From Rhizobium sp. RCAM05350 (lineage in GTDB: Bacteria; Pseudomonadota; Alphaproteobacteria; Rhizobiales; Rhizobiaceae), in contig CP087974.1 of assembly GCA_024426085.1 (NCBI GenBank), positions 1,488,001 to 1,552,000 of the forward strand: a stretch of 64,000 bases of DNA. The letters are read 5' to 3'. Below, one piece after another: positions 51,687 through 63,290 of this stretch (position 1 is its first letter; each line of letters begins with the position of its first letter). The notes beneath the pieces are model-generated. The model ran no database searches. It was not told the DNA's origin and was given only the letters and a program-made list of their open reading frames with translations. The translations under genes were made by a program, and so were the position numbers.

Positions 51687-52719
51687 ATGCTGCGACAGGT
51701 CGCCAAACGCGCCGCGATTACCGGTGGGTTGAAGGTCGCACGGCTGTTGCATGCCGGTGGGCTGATGCGCCAGGCACGCGGGCGTGGCGCAATCTTCACA
51801 CTGCATCACGTCCGCCCTGAAACAACCGCGCGCCTTCGATCCCAATGCGCATCTGGAGATCACCCCGGAATTTCTGGATACGGCGATCATAGCGTTGAAG
51901 GCGACGGGTACAGGTTCATCACACTCGATGCCTTGCCCGCCCATCTCGCCTCGAACGACCCTCAGCCCGTTGCGGTTTTCACGCTGGATGACGGCTACCG
52001 CAACAATCTCGAACATGCCGCGCAGGTTTTCTCCAGGCACAACGTGCCCTTCACGGTCTTTGTTGCCGGCGGCTTTATCGACCGAACCCATACGCTTTGG
52101 TGGGAAACACTCGCCGACCTCCTGGAGCGGCAGTCGAACCTGACCTTCGACTTCGGCAATGGCGATGAAACCGTCGCGCTTGGCAACCTCCAGCAGAAAC
52201 AGGCAGCCTTTGACCGTTTTGCCGCCCTCCTTCATTCCATAGACGAATCCACGGCCATCAACCGCCTGAACCACACAGCGCAAGCACTCGGCATCGATGC
52301 CATCGGCATCACCGCCGCGCTGACACTGGACGAGGCAGGCCTCAAAACGCTGGTTGAAAATCCGCTCGCCAGCCTCGGGGCGCACACGATCAGCCATCGC
52401 GCCGTCGGGCGCCTGAACGACGAGACGGCGCGGGCGGAAATGGACCTTTCGGCTCGCAGGGTGGAGCAGATCACCGGCTACCGGCCGAAATCGCTTGCCT
52501 ATCCCTATGGCTTTGCTTCGGCCGTCTCGGCGCTGAGATCATCGGCTCGCCAATGATCTCGGATTCAGCACCACCGTCACGACCCAACCGGGAACGCTGT
52601 CGGATACAGTCAACCTAGCGGCCCTGCCCCGCATCTCGCTCAACGGCCATTTCCAGAAAGCCGGACATGTCACGGCCCTTGCCTCCGGCATTGCCTTCAG
52701 GCTGATGGGCGCCCGCTAA
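51687..52719 (+). CDS. Polysaccharide deacetylase (three frameshifts)
   Basis: Carbohydrate esterase 4 type protein of about 344 residues. Start ATG 51687 (MLRQVAKRAAITGG). The NodB-type motif is VFTLDDGYRNN (Asp-Asp); the His motif is GAHTISHRAVGRL; SLAYPYGF follows. Two cancelling indels (near 51830 and 51905) put about 25 residues out of frame; the other frame reads RAFDPNAHLEITPEFLDTAI. A third break near 52545 precedes GFSTTVTTQPGTLSDTV, and the gene ends at 52719. May deacetylate a surface polysaccharide. Confidence 0.88.
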
Positions 52720-52731
52720 ACCGCGCCTTTA

Positions 52732-53353
52732 TCAGGGATACATCCGCACCTTGGTCCAATCGCCTTCAGCCTCATCGCGGCGAAATTCGATCCGGTCGTG
52801 CAGGCGGAAGGCTCCGTCCTTCCAGAACTCGATCGAAGTCGGCTTGATGCGAAAGCCGGACCAGTGAGCGGGACGCGGAATCTCGCCGATGGCATATTTG
52901 AGTGTGTATTCGGCAACGGCCTTCTCCAGCGCGAACCGGCTTTCCAGTGGCCGCGACTGTTTTGACGCCCAGGCGCCGATGCGGCTGCCGCGCGCCCGCG
53001 TCTTGTAATATTCGTCAGCCTCTTCATTGCTGACGATCTCCACCGGGCCGCGCACCCTGCACCTGCCGGCGCAGCGTCTTCCAGTGAAAGCACATCGCAG
53101 CCTTCATGCTGCCGAGAATTTCCTCGCCCTTCTTGCTCTCGAAATTGGTGTAGAAGACGAAACCGCGCTCATCGAAGTCCTTCAACAGCACCATGCGCAC
53201 ATCCGGCAGGCCATCGGCATCCACCGTCGCCAGTGCCAAGGCATTGGGATCGTTGATCTCTGCGGCCTGCGCCTCTTTCAGCCACGTGCCAAAAAGGGAA
53301 AAGGGCTCATTCTCTTGCGTGAAGTCACCAGTTGTTAACCCAGTCTCACTCAT
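52732..53353 (-). CDS. pdxH: Pyridoxamine 5'-phosphate oxidase (frameshifted)
   Basis: FMN enzyme that makes pyridoxal 5'-phosphate. About 206 residues; start ATG 53351-53353 ([20 protein letters not shown]). Family marks: [45 protein letters not shown] and [14 protein letters not shown]. One base is inserted at 53058 (plus strand CACCCTGCAC where CACCCGCAC fits), giving the same context error as rnhA and ribB. Divergent from the lipoprotein-like gene at 53474. Confidence 0.93.
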
Positions 53354-53473
53354 ATTGCCATCCAATGCCGTAATGTGTGGCGCGGACGCAGTTTCCGCCC
53401 GCCGAACAATAAATGTCAGAGCTTGCACGTTGCGTCTCCGGACCTTGAAGCCGCTCTTTCCAGTCTGACAGGT

Positions 53474-53929
53474 ATGCCGTTGCAAGACATAGCAAAGTGG
53501 ATCGAGGACACAAAGGTTTTATCCCGATTGACGGGGATCGCCGCAGCGTGCCTGACCGCGACCAGCCTTTCGGGATGCCTTGGCGGTCTCGATTTTGCCG
53601 GATCACCCGACGTCGACAGGACCGTCGTGACAAGTTCCGTTCCCTTAGTCCGCAATGACGAGGACAATTCCGACGCTATCACCGTTCGCAATGCAGTCTC
53701 TTCGGCCGACATCAGTACGGTTGGCGGAAATCCCATTCCCTGGGCGAATTCCACTTCCGGCAGTGCCGGCGTGATCAGCAGCATTTCGGAGGAAAAGGTG
53801 AACGGCACCACCTGCCGCCGGTTCACGACCACGCGTCATTCCTATCAGGGCATCGCCAAGTTTGACGGCAATACCTGCCTGCTTGGAAATGGCGAATGGT
53901 ATCTGACCAGTTTCGGCCAGCGCAGCTGA
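53474..53929 (+). CDS. RT0821/Lpp0805-like surface protein, putative lipoprotein
   Basis: 151 residues. The region [20 protein letters not shown] looks like an uncleaved or lipoprotein signal with lipid Cys in LSGC. Conserved C-terminal part: [18 protein letters not shown] and [13 protein letters not shown], with two cysteines. Start ATG 53474 ([12 protein letters not shown]). Matches the RT0821/Lpp0805 family of unknown function. Frame intact. Confidence 0.72.
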   Translation: MPLQDIAKWIEDTKVLSRLTGIAAACLTATSLSGCLGGLDFAGSPDVDRTVVTSSVPLVRNDEDNSDAITVRNAVSSADISTVGGNPIPWANSTSGSAGVISSISEEKVNGTTCRRFTTTRHSYQGIAKFDGNTCLLGNGEWYLTSFGQRS

Positions 53930-54160
53930 AGGCAGCATCGGTACAGTTTGCTACCGGCCGTTAACCACGCTTCAACAAACTCAATGTGTTACCCTCTCGA
54001 AACGCCATTCCAGGCGCGCGGCTAACCGTTATTTAAGTAGCGGCTTCTCATCATCGCAACCATCGGGAACGGGCCTTGCGGCACGGTTTCCCCGTTGTTT
54101 CAACAAGGCTGAAACGAACCGCTGGATGCGGTGCCTCAGTCCTCAAGAGCGGTGACATGC

Positions 54161-55271
54161 ATGCGTGATCCCTATTCAGTGCTCGGCGTCAGACGCAATG
54201 CCGGACCGGACGAGATCAAGGCCGCCTGGCGGTCCGTGGCGAAAGCCGTGCATCCCGACCAGAACAAGGACGACCCGCTGGCCACCCAGCGTTTTGCCGA
54301 GGCCGGGCGAGCCTACGAGGTGCTGAAGGATCCGAAGCTGCGCAATCGCTACGACTATGCCCGCCGCGAGGCGGAACTGCGCCGCATGGAAGAGATGAAG
54401 CGCAAGGCACGGGGCACTGAAGAAGAAACAGTCGATCCAGAAACCGCTGAGGATATGATTTCGCGCATCTTCGGTACCGATGACCGGGCAAAGGCAACGA
54501 ACGCCCGGCCACAAGAGCGCAAGCCGGCAACAGCGGCACCGCAGGCAAGGGCAGAGCCGAGACCGGAGCCACGGCCCGAACCAGGAACAGACCCTAAAGC
54601 CGAGGCGGCGGCGGGAACCGGAAACCAAATCGGAACCGAAGGCCGAGACGGCTGACAAGACACCCGTATTCGGCGGCTTTCCAGCTGCAGCGGCCCCGGC
54701 AGCAGAACTTGTCTCCGCCATCGTCCGGCGTATTCGTGGAGCCGCAAGCAAGCCCGCGCCAGAAAAGGTGCCGGATATTTTCTGCGACGTCACGGTTTCT
54801 ATCGAGGATGTTTTCCGTCGCGAGAAGGCAACGGCAACGCTGCCTGATGGCCAGACATTGAAGGTGGCCCTGCCCGCCGGCACGACCGACGGCAGCATCG
54901 TTCGCCTCAAGGAGATGGGCTACCGCCTGAACGGCATGCTGCGCGGCGATGTCGTCGTTGCCGTGCGCGTCGATCAGGACGGCCGTTTCCGCACCGACGG
55001 AACCGATCTGCGGACCACCCTGGCCGTCAATATCCAGGATGCGGTCCTGGGATGCGAAACGACGGTGGAAACGCTAACCGGCCGCGTCAATGTCACCGTT
55101 CCGGCCTGGTCCGGTTCCGACCATGTGATCCGGATCGAGGGCCATGGTTTGCCAACGGCCGAGAACAAACGCGGCGATCTATTGGTGGAACTGCGGCTGA
55201 TGTTGTGGGAAAAGCCGGATGAAAAGGTCACCGACCTGATGCGCAGCCTGCGCAACGGCCTGTTTCTTTAA
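54161..55271 (+). CDS. J-domain (DnaJ/CbpA-like) co-chaperone (frameshifted)
   Basis: About 370 residues. The J domain starts at ATG 54161 (MRDPYSVLGVRRNAG) with the HPD motif in AKAVHPDQNKDD. A charged Pro/Glu/Arg-rich linker follows (54400-54640), then a DnaJ C-terminal substrate-binding region: DIFCDVTVSIEDVFRREKAT, GTTDGSIVRLKEMGY, and VPAWSGSDHVIRIEGHGLP. No Cys-rich zinc domain, so CbpA-like. The frame changes near 54600 in the low-complexity linker. Upstream of fabI, an arrangement common in rhizobia. Confidence 0.9.
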
Positions 55272-55523
55272 AGGTTTTGCGACAAACACCGTGGATGGCT
55301 GCAGTCGCCTTGGCTGCTGACCCAATATTACGGGGACTAACAGTTCCTGATCTCGGGCGCGCTTGAACCACCGGGACGGCTATGTCATAGCCAATGCTCG
55401 AAAAATTCAGAGCCGACGCGACCGCAAGGGGCGCGAAGGTTCCGGCAAGTTCAACATATGCGAATTTCCAGTCGGCAGATGCCTGACTGACGAACGCATA
55501 GGCAGTATTGGGGGCATAACATC

Positions 55524-56342
55524 ATGTCGCAAACATCCGGTCTGATGAAGGGGAAACGCGGCCTTATCATGGGTGTCGCAAACAACCGGTCGATCGCATG
55601 GGGCATTGCCAAGGCAATTCACGCGCAGGGCGGCGAACTGGCATTCACCTATCAGGGCGACGCCCTGAAGAAGCGGGTCGAACCGCTGGCCGAAGAACTC
55701 GGTGCAGTCATGGCCGGCCATTGCGACGTCAGCGATGAATCCACCATCGACGCGGTCTTCGAAAACCTGGAGAAAACCTGGGGCAAGATCGACTTCCTGG
55801 TCCACGCCATCGGCTTTTCCGACAAGGACGAACTGACCGGCCGCTACGTCGATACATCGGCTGCGAACTTCGCTCTGACGATGAACATCTCGGTCTATTC
55901 CTTCACCGCCGTCGCACGGCGGGCGGAGAAACTGATGACCGATGGCGGCTCGATGCTGACCATGACCTATTACGGCGCCGAAAAGGTAATGCCGAACTAC
56001 AATGTCATGGGCGTTGCCAAGGCGGCACTCGAAGCCAGCGTCAAGTATCTCGCCGTCGATCTTGGCCCGAAGAACATCCGCGTCAACGCGATCTCCGCCG
56101 GCCCGATCAAGACGCTTGCCGCGTCCGGCATTGGCGACTTCCGCTATATCCTCAAGTGGAACGAATACAATGCGCCGCTGCGCCGCACCGTTACCATCGA
56201 GGAAGTCGGAGATGTCGGCCTCTACATGCTGTCGGACCTGTCGCGCTCGGTCACCGGCGAAATCCACCATGCCGACAGCGGCTACCATGTCGTCGGCATG
56301 AAGGCCGTTGATGCGCCGGATATCGCCGTCATCAAGGACTGA
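55524..56342 (+). CDS. fabI: Enoyl-[acyl-carrier-protein] reductase (NADH)
   Basis: 272-residue SDR that performs the last step of fatty-acid elongation; triclosan-type target. N-terminal GLIMGVANNRSIAWGIA is the FabI cofactor motif; active-site Tyr and Lys are in YNVMGVAKAALEA (Y-x6-K), and SAGPIKTLAASGIGDF follows. Frame intact. Start ATG 55524. Confidence 0.97.
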   Translation: MSQTSGLMKGKRGLIMGVANNRSIAWGIAKAIHAQGGELAFTYQGDALKKRVEPLAEELGAVMAGHCDVSDESTIDAVFENLEKTWGKIDFLVHAIGFSDKDELTGRYVDTSAANFALTMNISVYSFTAVARRAEKLMTDGGSMLTMTYYGAEKVMPNYNVMGVAKAALEASVKYLAVDLGPKNIRVNAISAGPIKTLAASGIGDFRYILKWNEYNAPLRRTVTIEEVGDVGLYMLSDLSRSVTGEIHHADSGYHVVGMKAVDAPDIAVIKD

Positions 56343-56435
56343 CACGACACGAAAGTACCCCCCGGGGCTCTCGAACAAAACGGGTGCCCCGGCTCCTTGC
56401 GTCTGGCCTTCAGGCCCCCTGCCCGGAGTTTCTCC

Positions 56436-57020
56436 GTGACCATCTACATGATCCGCCACGGCCAGACCGACTGGAATGCGCAAATCCGCATGCAGGGGCA
56501 AAAGGACATTCCGCTCAACGATACCGGCCGGCGGCAGGCAAGCGGCAATGGCCACGCGCTTCTAGCTCTTCTTGGACGTGACGCGGAAAAATTCGATTTC
56601 GTCGCCAGCCCGCTTCATCGCACCCGCGAGACCATGGAACTCATTCGCGAAGCCATGGGGCTTGCCCGCTCCGGCTACCGGATGGACGACAGGCTCAAGG
56701 AAGTTTCCTTCGGCGATTGGGAAGGCTACACGATGGCCGAGCTCGAGCGGGAAATGCCCGAGCGGGTGGCAGAACGCGAGCTGTCAAAATGGGACTTCAT
56801 CCCACCGGGTCCGGATGCCGAAAGCTACGAAATCCTCTCCTGGCGCGTCGGGGCCTGGCTTTCAAGTGTTTCCGGTCCGACCGTCTGCGTCAGCCATGGC
56901 GGCGTTATCCGCACGCTGTTCAAGCTGTGCGGCGCCATGGACGCTGAAGAGGCAGCCCTTGGGGCCATTCCACAGGATAGAATTTTAAAAATCGAGAACG
57001 GAACGATCGGCTGGCTCTGA
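56436..57020 (+). CDS. Histidine phosphatase (phosphoglycerate mutase-like)
   Basis: 194-residue member of the branch-1 histidine phosphatase family. Start GTG 56436 (MTIYMIRHGQTDWN) with GGAG upstream; catalytic RHG at 7-9, LHRTRETM, and the second His in VCVSHGGVIRTLF. The substrate is unknown; it may be a cofactor-dependent mutase or a phosphatase. About 90 bases after fabI, possibly co-transcribed. Frame intact. Confidence 0.9.
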   Translation: MTIYMIRHGQTDWNAQIRMQGQKDIPLNDTGRRQASGNGHALLALLGRDAEKFDFVASPLHRTRETMELIREAMGLARSGYRMDDRLKEVSFGDWEGYTMAELEREMPERVAERELSKWDFIPPGPDAESYEILSWRVGAWLSSVSGPTVCVSHGGVIRTLFKLCGAMDAEEAALGAIPQDRILKIENGTIGWL

Positions 57021-57119
57021 GCCCTCCGCTTTTACCGAAAGCGGTGCAGGCGGCTGGTCTCTTAAACCAGCCCACCACCAAAATGACGCGGCACCCAGTC
57101 TGGCGCCACGAATACAGTG

Positions 57120-57380
57120 TTACTGCATGATCTCCAGGTCGTTGATGACGCGTTTGCCATCGACCTCGGTGTAGAAGACCAGAACCTTGACGCCCTCTTT
57201 CAGGCCGTCGAAATTGAACTCTTCGGGAGCCTGGTAGTTCTTGCCGTCGTCCAGCGACAGGCTCAGCTTGTCGGTATCGACGCCGGTGATCACGGCTTCG
57301 ACATCGGCACTTTCAGCGAAGGCGGTCAGCGGCGAAAAGAAACCGGCTGCGGCCATCAATGTAGCAACGATGAAACGCAT
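57120..57380 (-). CDS. DUF1344 small exported protein
   Basis: 86-residue protein with a signal peptide (MRFIVATLMAAAGFFSPLTAFA). The mature part (VEAVITGVDTDKLSLSLDDG, VLVFYTEVDGKRVINDLE) fits the DUF1344 family, common in rhizobia and of unknown function. Start ATG 57378-57380. Frame intact. Confidence 0.82.
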   Translation of the reverse strand: MRFIVATLMAAAGFFSPLTAFAESADVEAVITGVDTDKLSLSLDDGKNYQAPEEFNFDGLKEGVKVLVFYTEVDGKRVINDLEIMQ

Positions 57381-57632
57381 CTGTCTTGCCCTCTTCAGTG
57401 ATTCATTCAATTTTGTTGTGCCCACTGTTTGACCCCTGATTGTGGCAAAAATCGCCCGCTGACATGTCATTTAAGATTTTACCCGATTTGGAAGCCCCAA
57501 GCTTAGCCAAATCCTGATTGACGTACACCACCTCATCGCCGAAGCGCGGATTTCTTAGCAGGAACAGCCTTTAAAGCCAATCTTAAGACTCCGTGTCTAC
57601 CGTGAGGCCGGGGAATATGGGGTGCATGGCCG

Positions 57633-60600
57633 TTGACTAAAAGCGCTACAATCCGTCATCGCGCCTGGGCGCTCGCCAGGCTGGCGAAACCGTCGCTTTT
57701 TCCCGCTTTCATCGCAGCTGCCGTCGTCTTTACCGGCGGCTATTTCTTCGAGCAGCAGAACCGCGAAAACTTCCGCAACGAGCTGAAGAGCAACGTTCAG
57801 AACGAGCTCAATCTCGTCTCCACCCGCCTGCAGAGCGAGATCAACAACAACATCACGGCGCTGCGCGGCTTTGCCAACAATTTCTCCGTCGATCCGAATA
57901 TAGCGCAATCGCTTTTCGACCAGCTGGCCACCAAGCTGTTGATTCAGAATCCACAGATGGTGCGCGTCAGCGCAGCACCCAATGCCGTCATCCGCATGAC
58001 TTTCCCACTCAAGGGGAACGAGCGGATGATCGGCACCGACTTCAAGAAGTTCCGCTCCTCAAGGGTCGCCATCGATCGTGCCGAATCGAAGGCCAAACCC
58101 ATTCTGGCCGGCCCGGTCAGGCTGCCGAGCGGCCGGACCGGCTTCAACCTGTTTTCTCCTGTCTTCACCAGGATCGACAACAGCCTGGTCTTTTGGGGCT
58201 TCATGGAGGGTGTCATCGATGAGCGGGAGATTTACGCCAACGCGGGTCTCATCGACGACGGCAAGCATCACGACGAGGTCGACGGCGGCCACCGGCACAC
58301 CAACATCCAGTTGGCGATCCGCGATATCTCGGTGAAAACAAGCGTCCAGGATGCATTCTTCGGCGATACCGATCTATTTGAAAAATCCCCTGTCATCCGC
58401 CAGTTGCATTTGCCGGGCGGGACCTGGGAACTGGCGGCGATCCCTGCTGACGGCTGGGCGCAGGAACCGGCCAACAGCACATGGCTCGAAATCACCATCT
58501 TGGTCGCCGCGGCGATCATCATCATTCCGATTTTCCTCACCGGCGGGCTCGTCAACGAACGCCAACGTAATATCGCAACGCTTCGCTCACGCGAGCGGGA
58601 ACTGCTAACCGTCTCGCACCGGCTCAACCTAGCGCTCGAATCCTCGAAAATCGGTATCTGGGAAATCGACCTCGATACGCAGGAACGCTCCTGGGACGAG
58701 CGCATGTACCATCTGCACGGTCTGCCGCCGGGCGGCGGGGTTCCGAGCTACGCTGAATGGCGCAGCACAGTGCATCATGACGATATCGGTGCGGCATCGT
58801 TGACATTGTTCAAGGCACTGGACGAAGACCTGGAATACCGCTCGCAGTATCGCGTCGTCATGTCCGACGACAGCGTCCGCCACGTCCGCAATGCCGGATC
58901 AACCCATGTGGGCGCCGATGGCAAGGCCAAGATCACCGGTATCAGCTGGGACGTTACCGACGACGTTATGATGACGGCGCAGTTGGCGAACGGCCAAAGC
59001 CGTTGCTGACCAGAAGAACGCCGAACTTGAGGATGCCCTCACCGGTCTGTCGGAACGGGAGCAGCAGCTGGAGGCCATCACCAGACGCCTCGATCTGGCG
59101 CTTGATTCCTACAAATGCGGCATGTGGGAGGCAGATCTCGTCGCCGGCGTCACCTATTGGGACGAGCGCATGCATCAGCTCTACGGCCTGATCTATGTCG
59201 ATGGCATAACGACGCATGACACCTGGATCAACGCGATCCATCCGGATGACCGGGAAGACACGCTGGCCAGCGTTGGCCGCACCATTTCGGACGGCGTGCC
59301 CTACGTTCAGGCATCGCGGGTCGTACTGCCGGACGGAACGATCCGGCATGTCCGCTCCGTCGGCAAGATCCACGAGACGCCCGGCGGCGGCCGAAAGCTG
59401 GTCGGGATCGCCTTCGATATCAGCGACGACGTACTGTTGACGGAGCAGCTGCGCACTGCAAAGGCGATGGCAGAGGCCAAGAACGACGAACTGGCCGACG
59501 CCAAGGACCGCATCGAGCACAATGCGCTGCATGATCCGCTGACCGGCCTTGGCAATCGCCGCATGCTGGACAAGGAACTGGAAGCGCTGTCGAATGCCCG
59601 CATGGACGGCCTGCAGAACATCGCCATCCTGCATATCGATCTCGACCGCTTCAAGCAGATCAACGACACGCTCGGCCATGCGGCCGGCGACGCGATGCTG
59701 GTGCATGCCTCGAAAATCCTGCGCTCCAGTGTCCGTGCCGGCGATATGGTGGCGCGCATCGGTGGCGACGAGTTCGTCGTTTTGGTCGCCAATCCGCCGA
59801 GCAAGGTTTTTCTTTCCGGCCTTTCCGAACGCATTATCGCTGAGATGCGCCAGCCGGTCGATTACAACGGCTTTCCGTGCCGGTTCGGGGTCAGCATCGG
59901 CATCGCCTGTGCCGGCGACATGGCAATCGACGAGCGGCAGCTTCTGGTCAATGCCGATATCGCGCTCTACCGGGCCAAGGAAAGCGGCCTGCAACCGGCA
60001 CGAATTCTTCACCGAGGCGCTGCAGGCCGAGATCATCACGACCAAGCGCATTGCCGATGAAATTCTCGAAGGCATAGAACAGAACCAGTTCGTTGCCTGG
60101 TATCAGCCGCAATTCGACGCCGGCACCCTGCGCCTCTCCGGCGTCGAGGCCCTGGTGCGCTGGAACCATCCGCGCGAAGGTGTGCTGACGCCCGACAAGT
60201 TCCTGCATATCGCCGAGGAACTGGATGTGGTGGCGACGATCGACCGTATCGTGCTCGACCGTTCGCTGATCGATGCGATGCGCTGGGCAGCGCTGGGCAT
60301 CGACGTGCCGAAGATTTCCGTCAACGTCTCCGCCAAGCGGCTGAGCGACGACCTGCTCTTGAACTCGCTGCAGGGCCTGTCGTTCAAGCCCGGCCAGCTG
60401 TCGTTCGAACTGGTCGGATCGATCTTCCTCGACGAGAGCGACGATATCGTCACCGCCAATATCGAGGGCATCAAGAAGCTCGGCATCGATATCGAGATCG
60501 ACGATTTCGGCACCGGCCATACCTCGATCGTCAGCCTGTTGAAGATCAAGCCGAAGCGGCTGAAGATCGACCGGCAGCTGGTGGCACCCATCCTCAACTC

Positions 60601-60814
60601 CCGCAACGAGCAGGCGCTGATCCGCTCGATCATCGAAATCGGCCGGTCGCTCGGCATCGAAACGGTCGCTGAGGGCGTCGAAACCATGGCGCATGCAGAA
60701 ATGCTCGGCCTGCTCGGCTGCGATCTGCTGCAGGGCTATGCTTTTGCCAAGCCCTTGTGCTTCGACAAGTTCGTGGCATTCGCCAACAAGGAAGCGTTGC
60801 AGCTGGCATCCTGA
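57633..60814 (+). CDS. Membrane GGDEF-EAL protein with CHASE-like sensor and two PAS domains (two frameshifts)
   Basis: Cyclic-di-GMP enzyme of about 1060 residues. N-terminal helix (LFPAFIAAAVVFTGGYFFEQ), a periplasmic CHASE-like region (FRNELKSNVQNELNLVSTRL; MVRVSAAPNAVIRMTFPL), a second helix (ILVAAAIIIIPIFLTGGLV), two PAS/PAC domains, then GGDEF (RIGGDEFVVLV) and EAL (GVEALVRWNHP, DDFGTGHTSI). Both signatures look catalytically complete. Breaks: an extra G near 58992 (GAACGGCC where GAACGCC fits) and an inserted T at 59990 (GGCCTGCAACC where GGCCGCAACC fits). The start is TTG 57633. Confidence 0.92.
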
Positions 60815-60971
60815 TTGACCCTCGCGGCGAGACAGACTGTTCACGCGGCAATCATCATATTTCGCCAGAAAGGTTTTCCCTTTCCGGCGTTTTCCACTAT
60901 TAGTCTGCGCCTACTGAATGGCGCAGCGGCTCGCCCGGATGCGCTTGGCCTCATATCCGGTTGCCTGATCC

Positions 60972-62069
60972 ATGTCGCACAATACTTTTGGTCATCTTTT
61001 CCGCGTCACCACCTGGGGCGAAAGCCACGGGCCGGCGCTCGGCTGCGTCATCGACGGCTGCCCTCCCGGCATCCGTTTCACCCTGCCCGAGCTGCAGGCC
61101 TGGCTCGACAAGCGCAAGCCCGGCCAGTCGCGTTTCGTCACCCAGCGCCGCGAGGATGATCTGGTGAAAATCCTCTCCGGCGTCATGCTGGATGCGGACG
61201 GCGAGACGATGATCACCACCGGCACGCCGGTCTCGATGATGATCGAGAACACCGACCAGCGCTCCAAGGATTATTCCGAGATTTCCAAGAGCTACCGACC
61301 GGGTCATGCCGACTATACCTATGATGTCAAATACGGCATTCGCGACTATCGCGGCGGCGGCCGTTCGTCGGCCCGCGAAACTGCGGCCCGTGTCGCTGCC
61401 GGCGGCCTTGCCCGCAAGGTCGTGCCGGGACTTACCGTGCGCGGCGCGCTGGTGCAGATCGGCAAGCACAAGATCAATCGCGACAACTGGGACTGGAACG
61501 AAGTCGGCAACAACCCGTTCTTCGCGCCCGATCCGGCCATCGTTCCCGTCTGGGAAGACTATCTCGACGGTATCCGCAAGTCGGGCTCCTCGGTCGGCGC
61601 CGTCGTCGAAGTCATTGCCGAGGGTGTCCCCGCCGGCATCGGCGCGCCGATCTATGCCAAGCTCGATCAGGATATCGCCTCAAACCTGATGTCGATCAAC
61701 GCCGTCAAGGGCGTGGAGATCGGCAACGGTTTTGGTGCCGCCGAAATCACCGGCGAGGAAAATGCCGACGAAATGCGCATGGGCAATGACGGCAAGCCGA
61801 TCTTCCTGTCGAACCATGCCGGCGGCATTCTCGGCGGCATCTCCACCGGCCAGCCGGTGATCGCCCGTTTCGCCATCAAGCCGACCTCCTCGATCCTCAC
61901 CGAGCGCCAGTCGATCGACAGTGACGGCAACAATGTCGATATCCGCACCAAGGGCCGCCATGACCCCTGCGTCGGCATCCGCGCCGTGCCGATCGGCGAG
62001 GCCATGCTTGCCTGCACCATTGCCGATCACTACCTGCGCGACCGTGGCCAGACCGGCCGGTTGAAGTAA
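60972..62069 (+). CDS. aroC: Chorismate synthase
   Basis: 365-residue FMN-dependent enzyme that closes the shikimate pathway. Signatures: [52 protein letters not shown], and [14 protein letters not shown]. Frame intact. Start ATG 60972. ribB follows after 18 bases, so the two are probably co-transcribed. Confidence 0.98.
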   Translation: MSHNTFGHLFRVTTWGESHGPALGCVIDGCPPGIRFTLPELQAWLDKRKPGQSRFVTQRREDDLVKILSGVMLDADGETMITTGTPVSMMIENTDQRSKDYSEISKSYRPGHADYTYDVKYGIRDYRGGGRSSARETAARVAAGGLARKVVPGLTVRGALVQIGKHKINRDNWDWNEVGNNPFFAPDPAIVPVWEDYLDGIRKSGSSVGAVVEVIAEGVPAGIGAPIYAKLDQDIASNLMSINAVKGVEIGNGFGAAEITGEENADEMRMGNDGKPIFLSNHAGGILGGISTGQPVIARFAIKPTSSILTERQSIDSDGNNVDIRTKGRHDPCVGIRAVPIGEAMLACTIADHYLRDRGQTGRLK

Positions 62070-62087
62070 CATCCAAGGAAGAACCCC

Positions 62088-63187
62088 ATGCCCTTTGACC
62101 AGAAGCGCGTTGCCGATGCCATCCGGGCCTTCGAGGCCGGCGAGATCGTCGTCGTGACCGATGACGATGGCCGCGAAAACGAAGGCGACCTGATCGTCGC
62201 AGCCGTCCACTGCACGCCGGAAAAGATGGCCTTCATCGTCCGCCACACCTCCGGTATCGTCTGCACGCCCATGCCAAGGGAAGAGGCCAAGCGCCTCAAC
62301 CTCAACGCCATGGTGGCAGAGAACGATTCAGCCCATACGACGGCCTTTACCGTGACGGTGGATTTCAAGCACGGCACGACGACCGGCATTTCCGCCGAAG
62401 ACCGGACATTGACGGTTCTGCAACCTTGCCAATCCCAATGTCGGCGCCGCCGACTTCACCCCCCGGCCATATTTTCCCGCTGGTCGCCCGCGAGGGCGGC
62501 GTCTTGATGCGGTCCGGCCATACAGAAGCCGCCGTCGATCTCTGCCGCCTTGCCAGCCTGCCTCCGATCGGCGTCATCTGCGAACTGGTCAACGATGACG
62601 GTACGGTCACCCGGGGGCCGCAGGTTACTGAATTTGCCGAAAAACACGGCCTCAAGCAGGTTTCCGTCGCCGATCTGATCGCCTACCGCCAGCGCAAGGA
62701 AACGCTGATCAATCTCGAGGCGACGTTCGACGTCGACACCCCCTATGGCAAGGCCAAGGCGCATGCCTATTCCCTGCCTTGGGACCCGATGCAGCATCTC
62801 GCCGTGACCTTCGGCGACATCCGCGACGGCGTCGATATTCCCGTGCGCCTGCATCTGGAGAATGTCGCCGCCGACGTCTTCGGCCGGGATTGCCAGCTCG
62901 ATCCGATCATGAAGCGCATGTCCGAGCAGGGCCGCGGCGTCATCGTTTACCTCCGCGAAGGCTCGGTCGGCGTCGGCGTTTCGACAACCGCACGTGCCGG
63001 TAAACACGAGCGCGAAGATCACAGCGAGGCACAGGCGCGCGAAAGCGAATGGCTGGAAATCGGCCTCGGCGCGCAGATTCTGAAGGACCTCGGCATCACC
63101 TCGATCCGGCTGCTCTCCTCGCGCGAACGCCACTATGTCGGGCTGGAAGGTTTCGGCATCGAGATCGCGGCAACCGAGATCATTTGA
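62088..63187 (+). CDS. ribB: 3,4-dihydroxy-2-butanone 4-phosphate synthase with degenerate GTP cyclohydrolase II half (two frameshifts)
   Basis: Makes the four-carbon riboflavin precursor. About 366 residues. The N-terminal DHBP synthase has the motif RENEGD (29-34), HTSGIVCTPM and the His/Thr phosphate region HGTTTGISAEDR. The C-terminal half resembles GTP cyclohydrolase II (PVRLHLENVAADVFGR) but lacks the zinc cysteines of active enzymes, as in other alphaproteobacterial RibB proteins. Breaks: inserted T at 62419 (TTCTGCAACC where TTCGCAACC fits) and two bases lost near 62459 (ACCCCCCGG where ACCCGCCCCGG fits). Start ATG 62088 with AAGGAAG. Confidence 0.93.
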
Positions 63188-63212
63188 TCGTCAGACACCC
63201 GTGTGAATATTC

Positions 63213-63252
63213 AGAAGCCACCGATAAGAAACATTACCGGTGGCTTCTTTGC
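63213..63252. terminator. Terminator after ribB
   Basis: AGAAGCCACCG (63213-63223) pairs with CGGTGGCTTCT (63238-63248), followed by TTG. It separates ribB from the convergent DUF6680-like gene. Confidence 0.7.
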
Positions 63253-63290
63253 AATTTTCTGATGCTCCCGCGTAGGGCAGTCGTAGAGGC

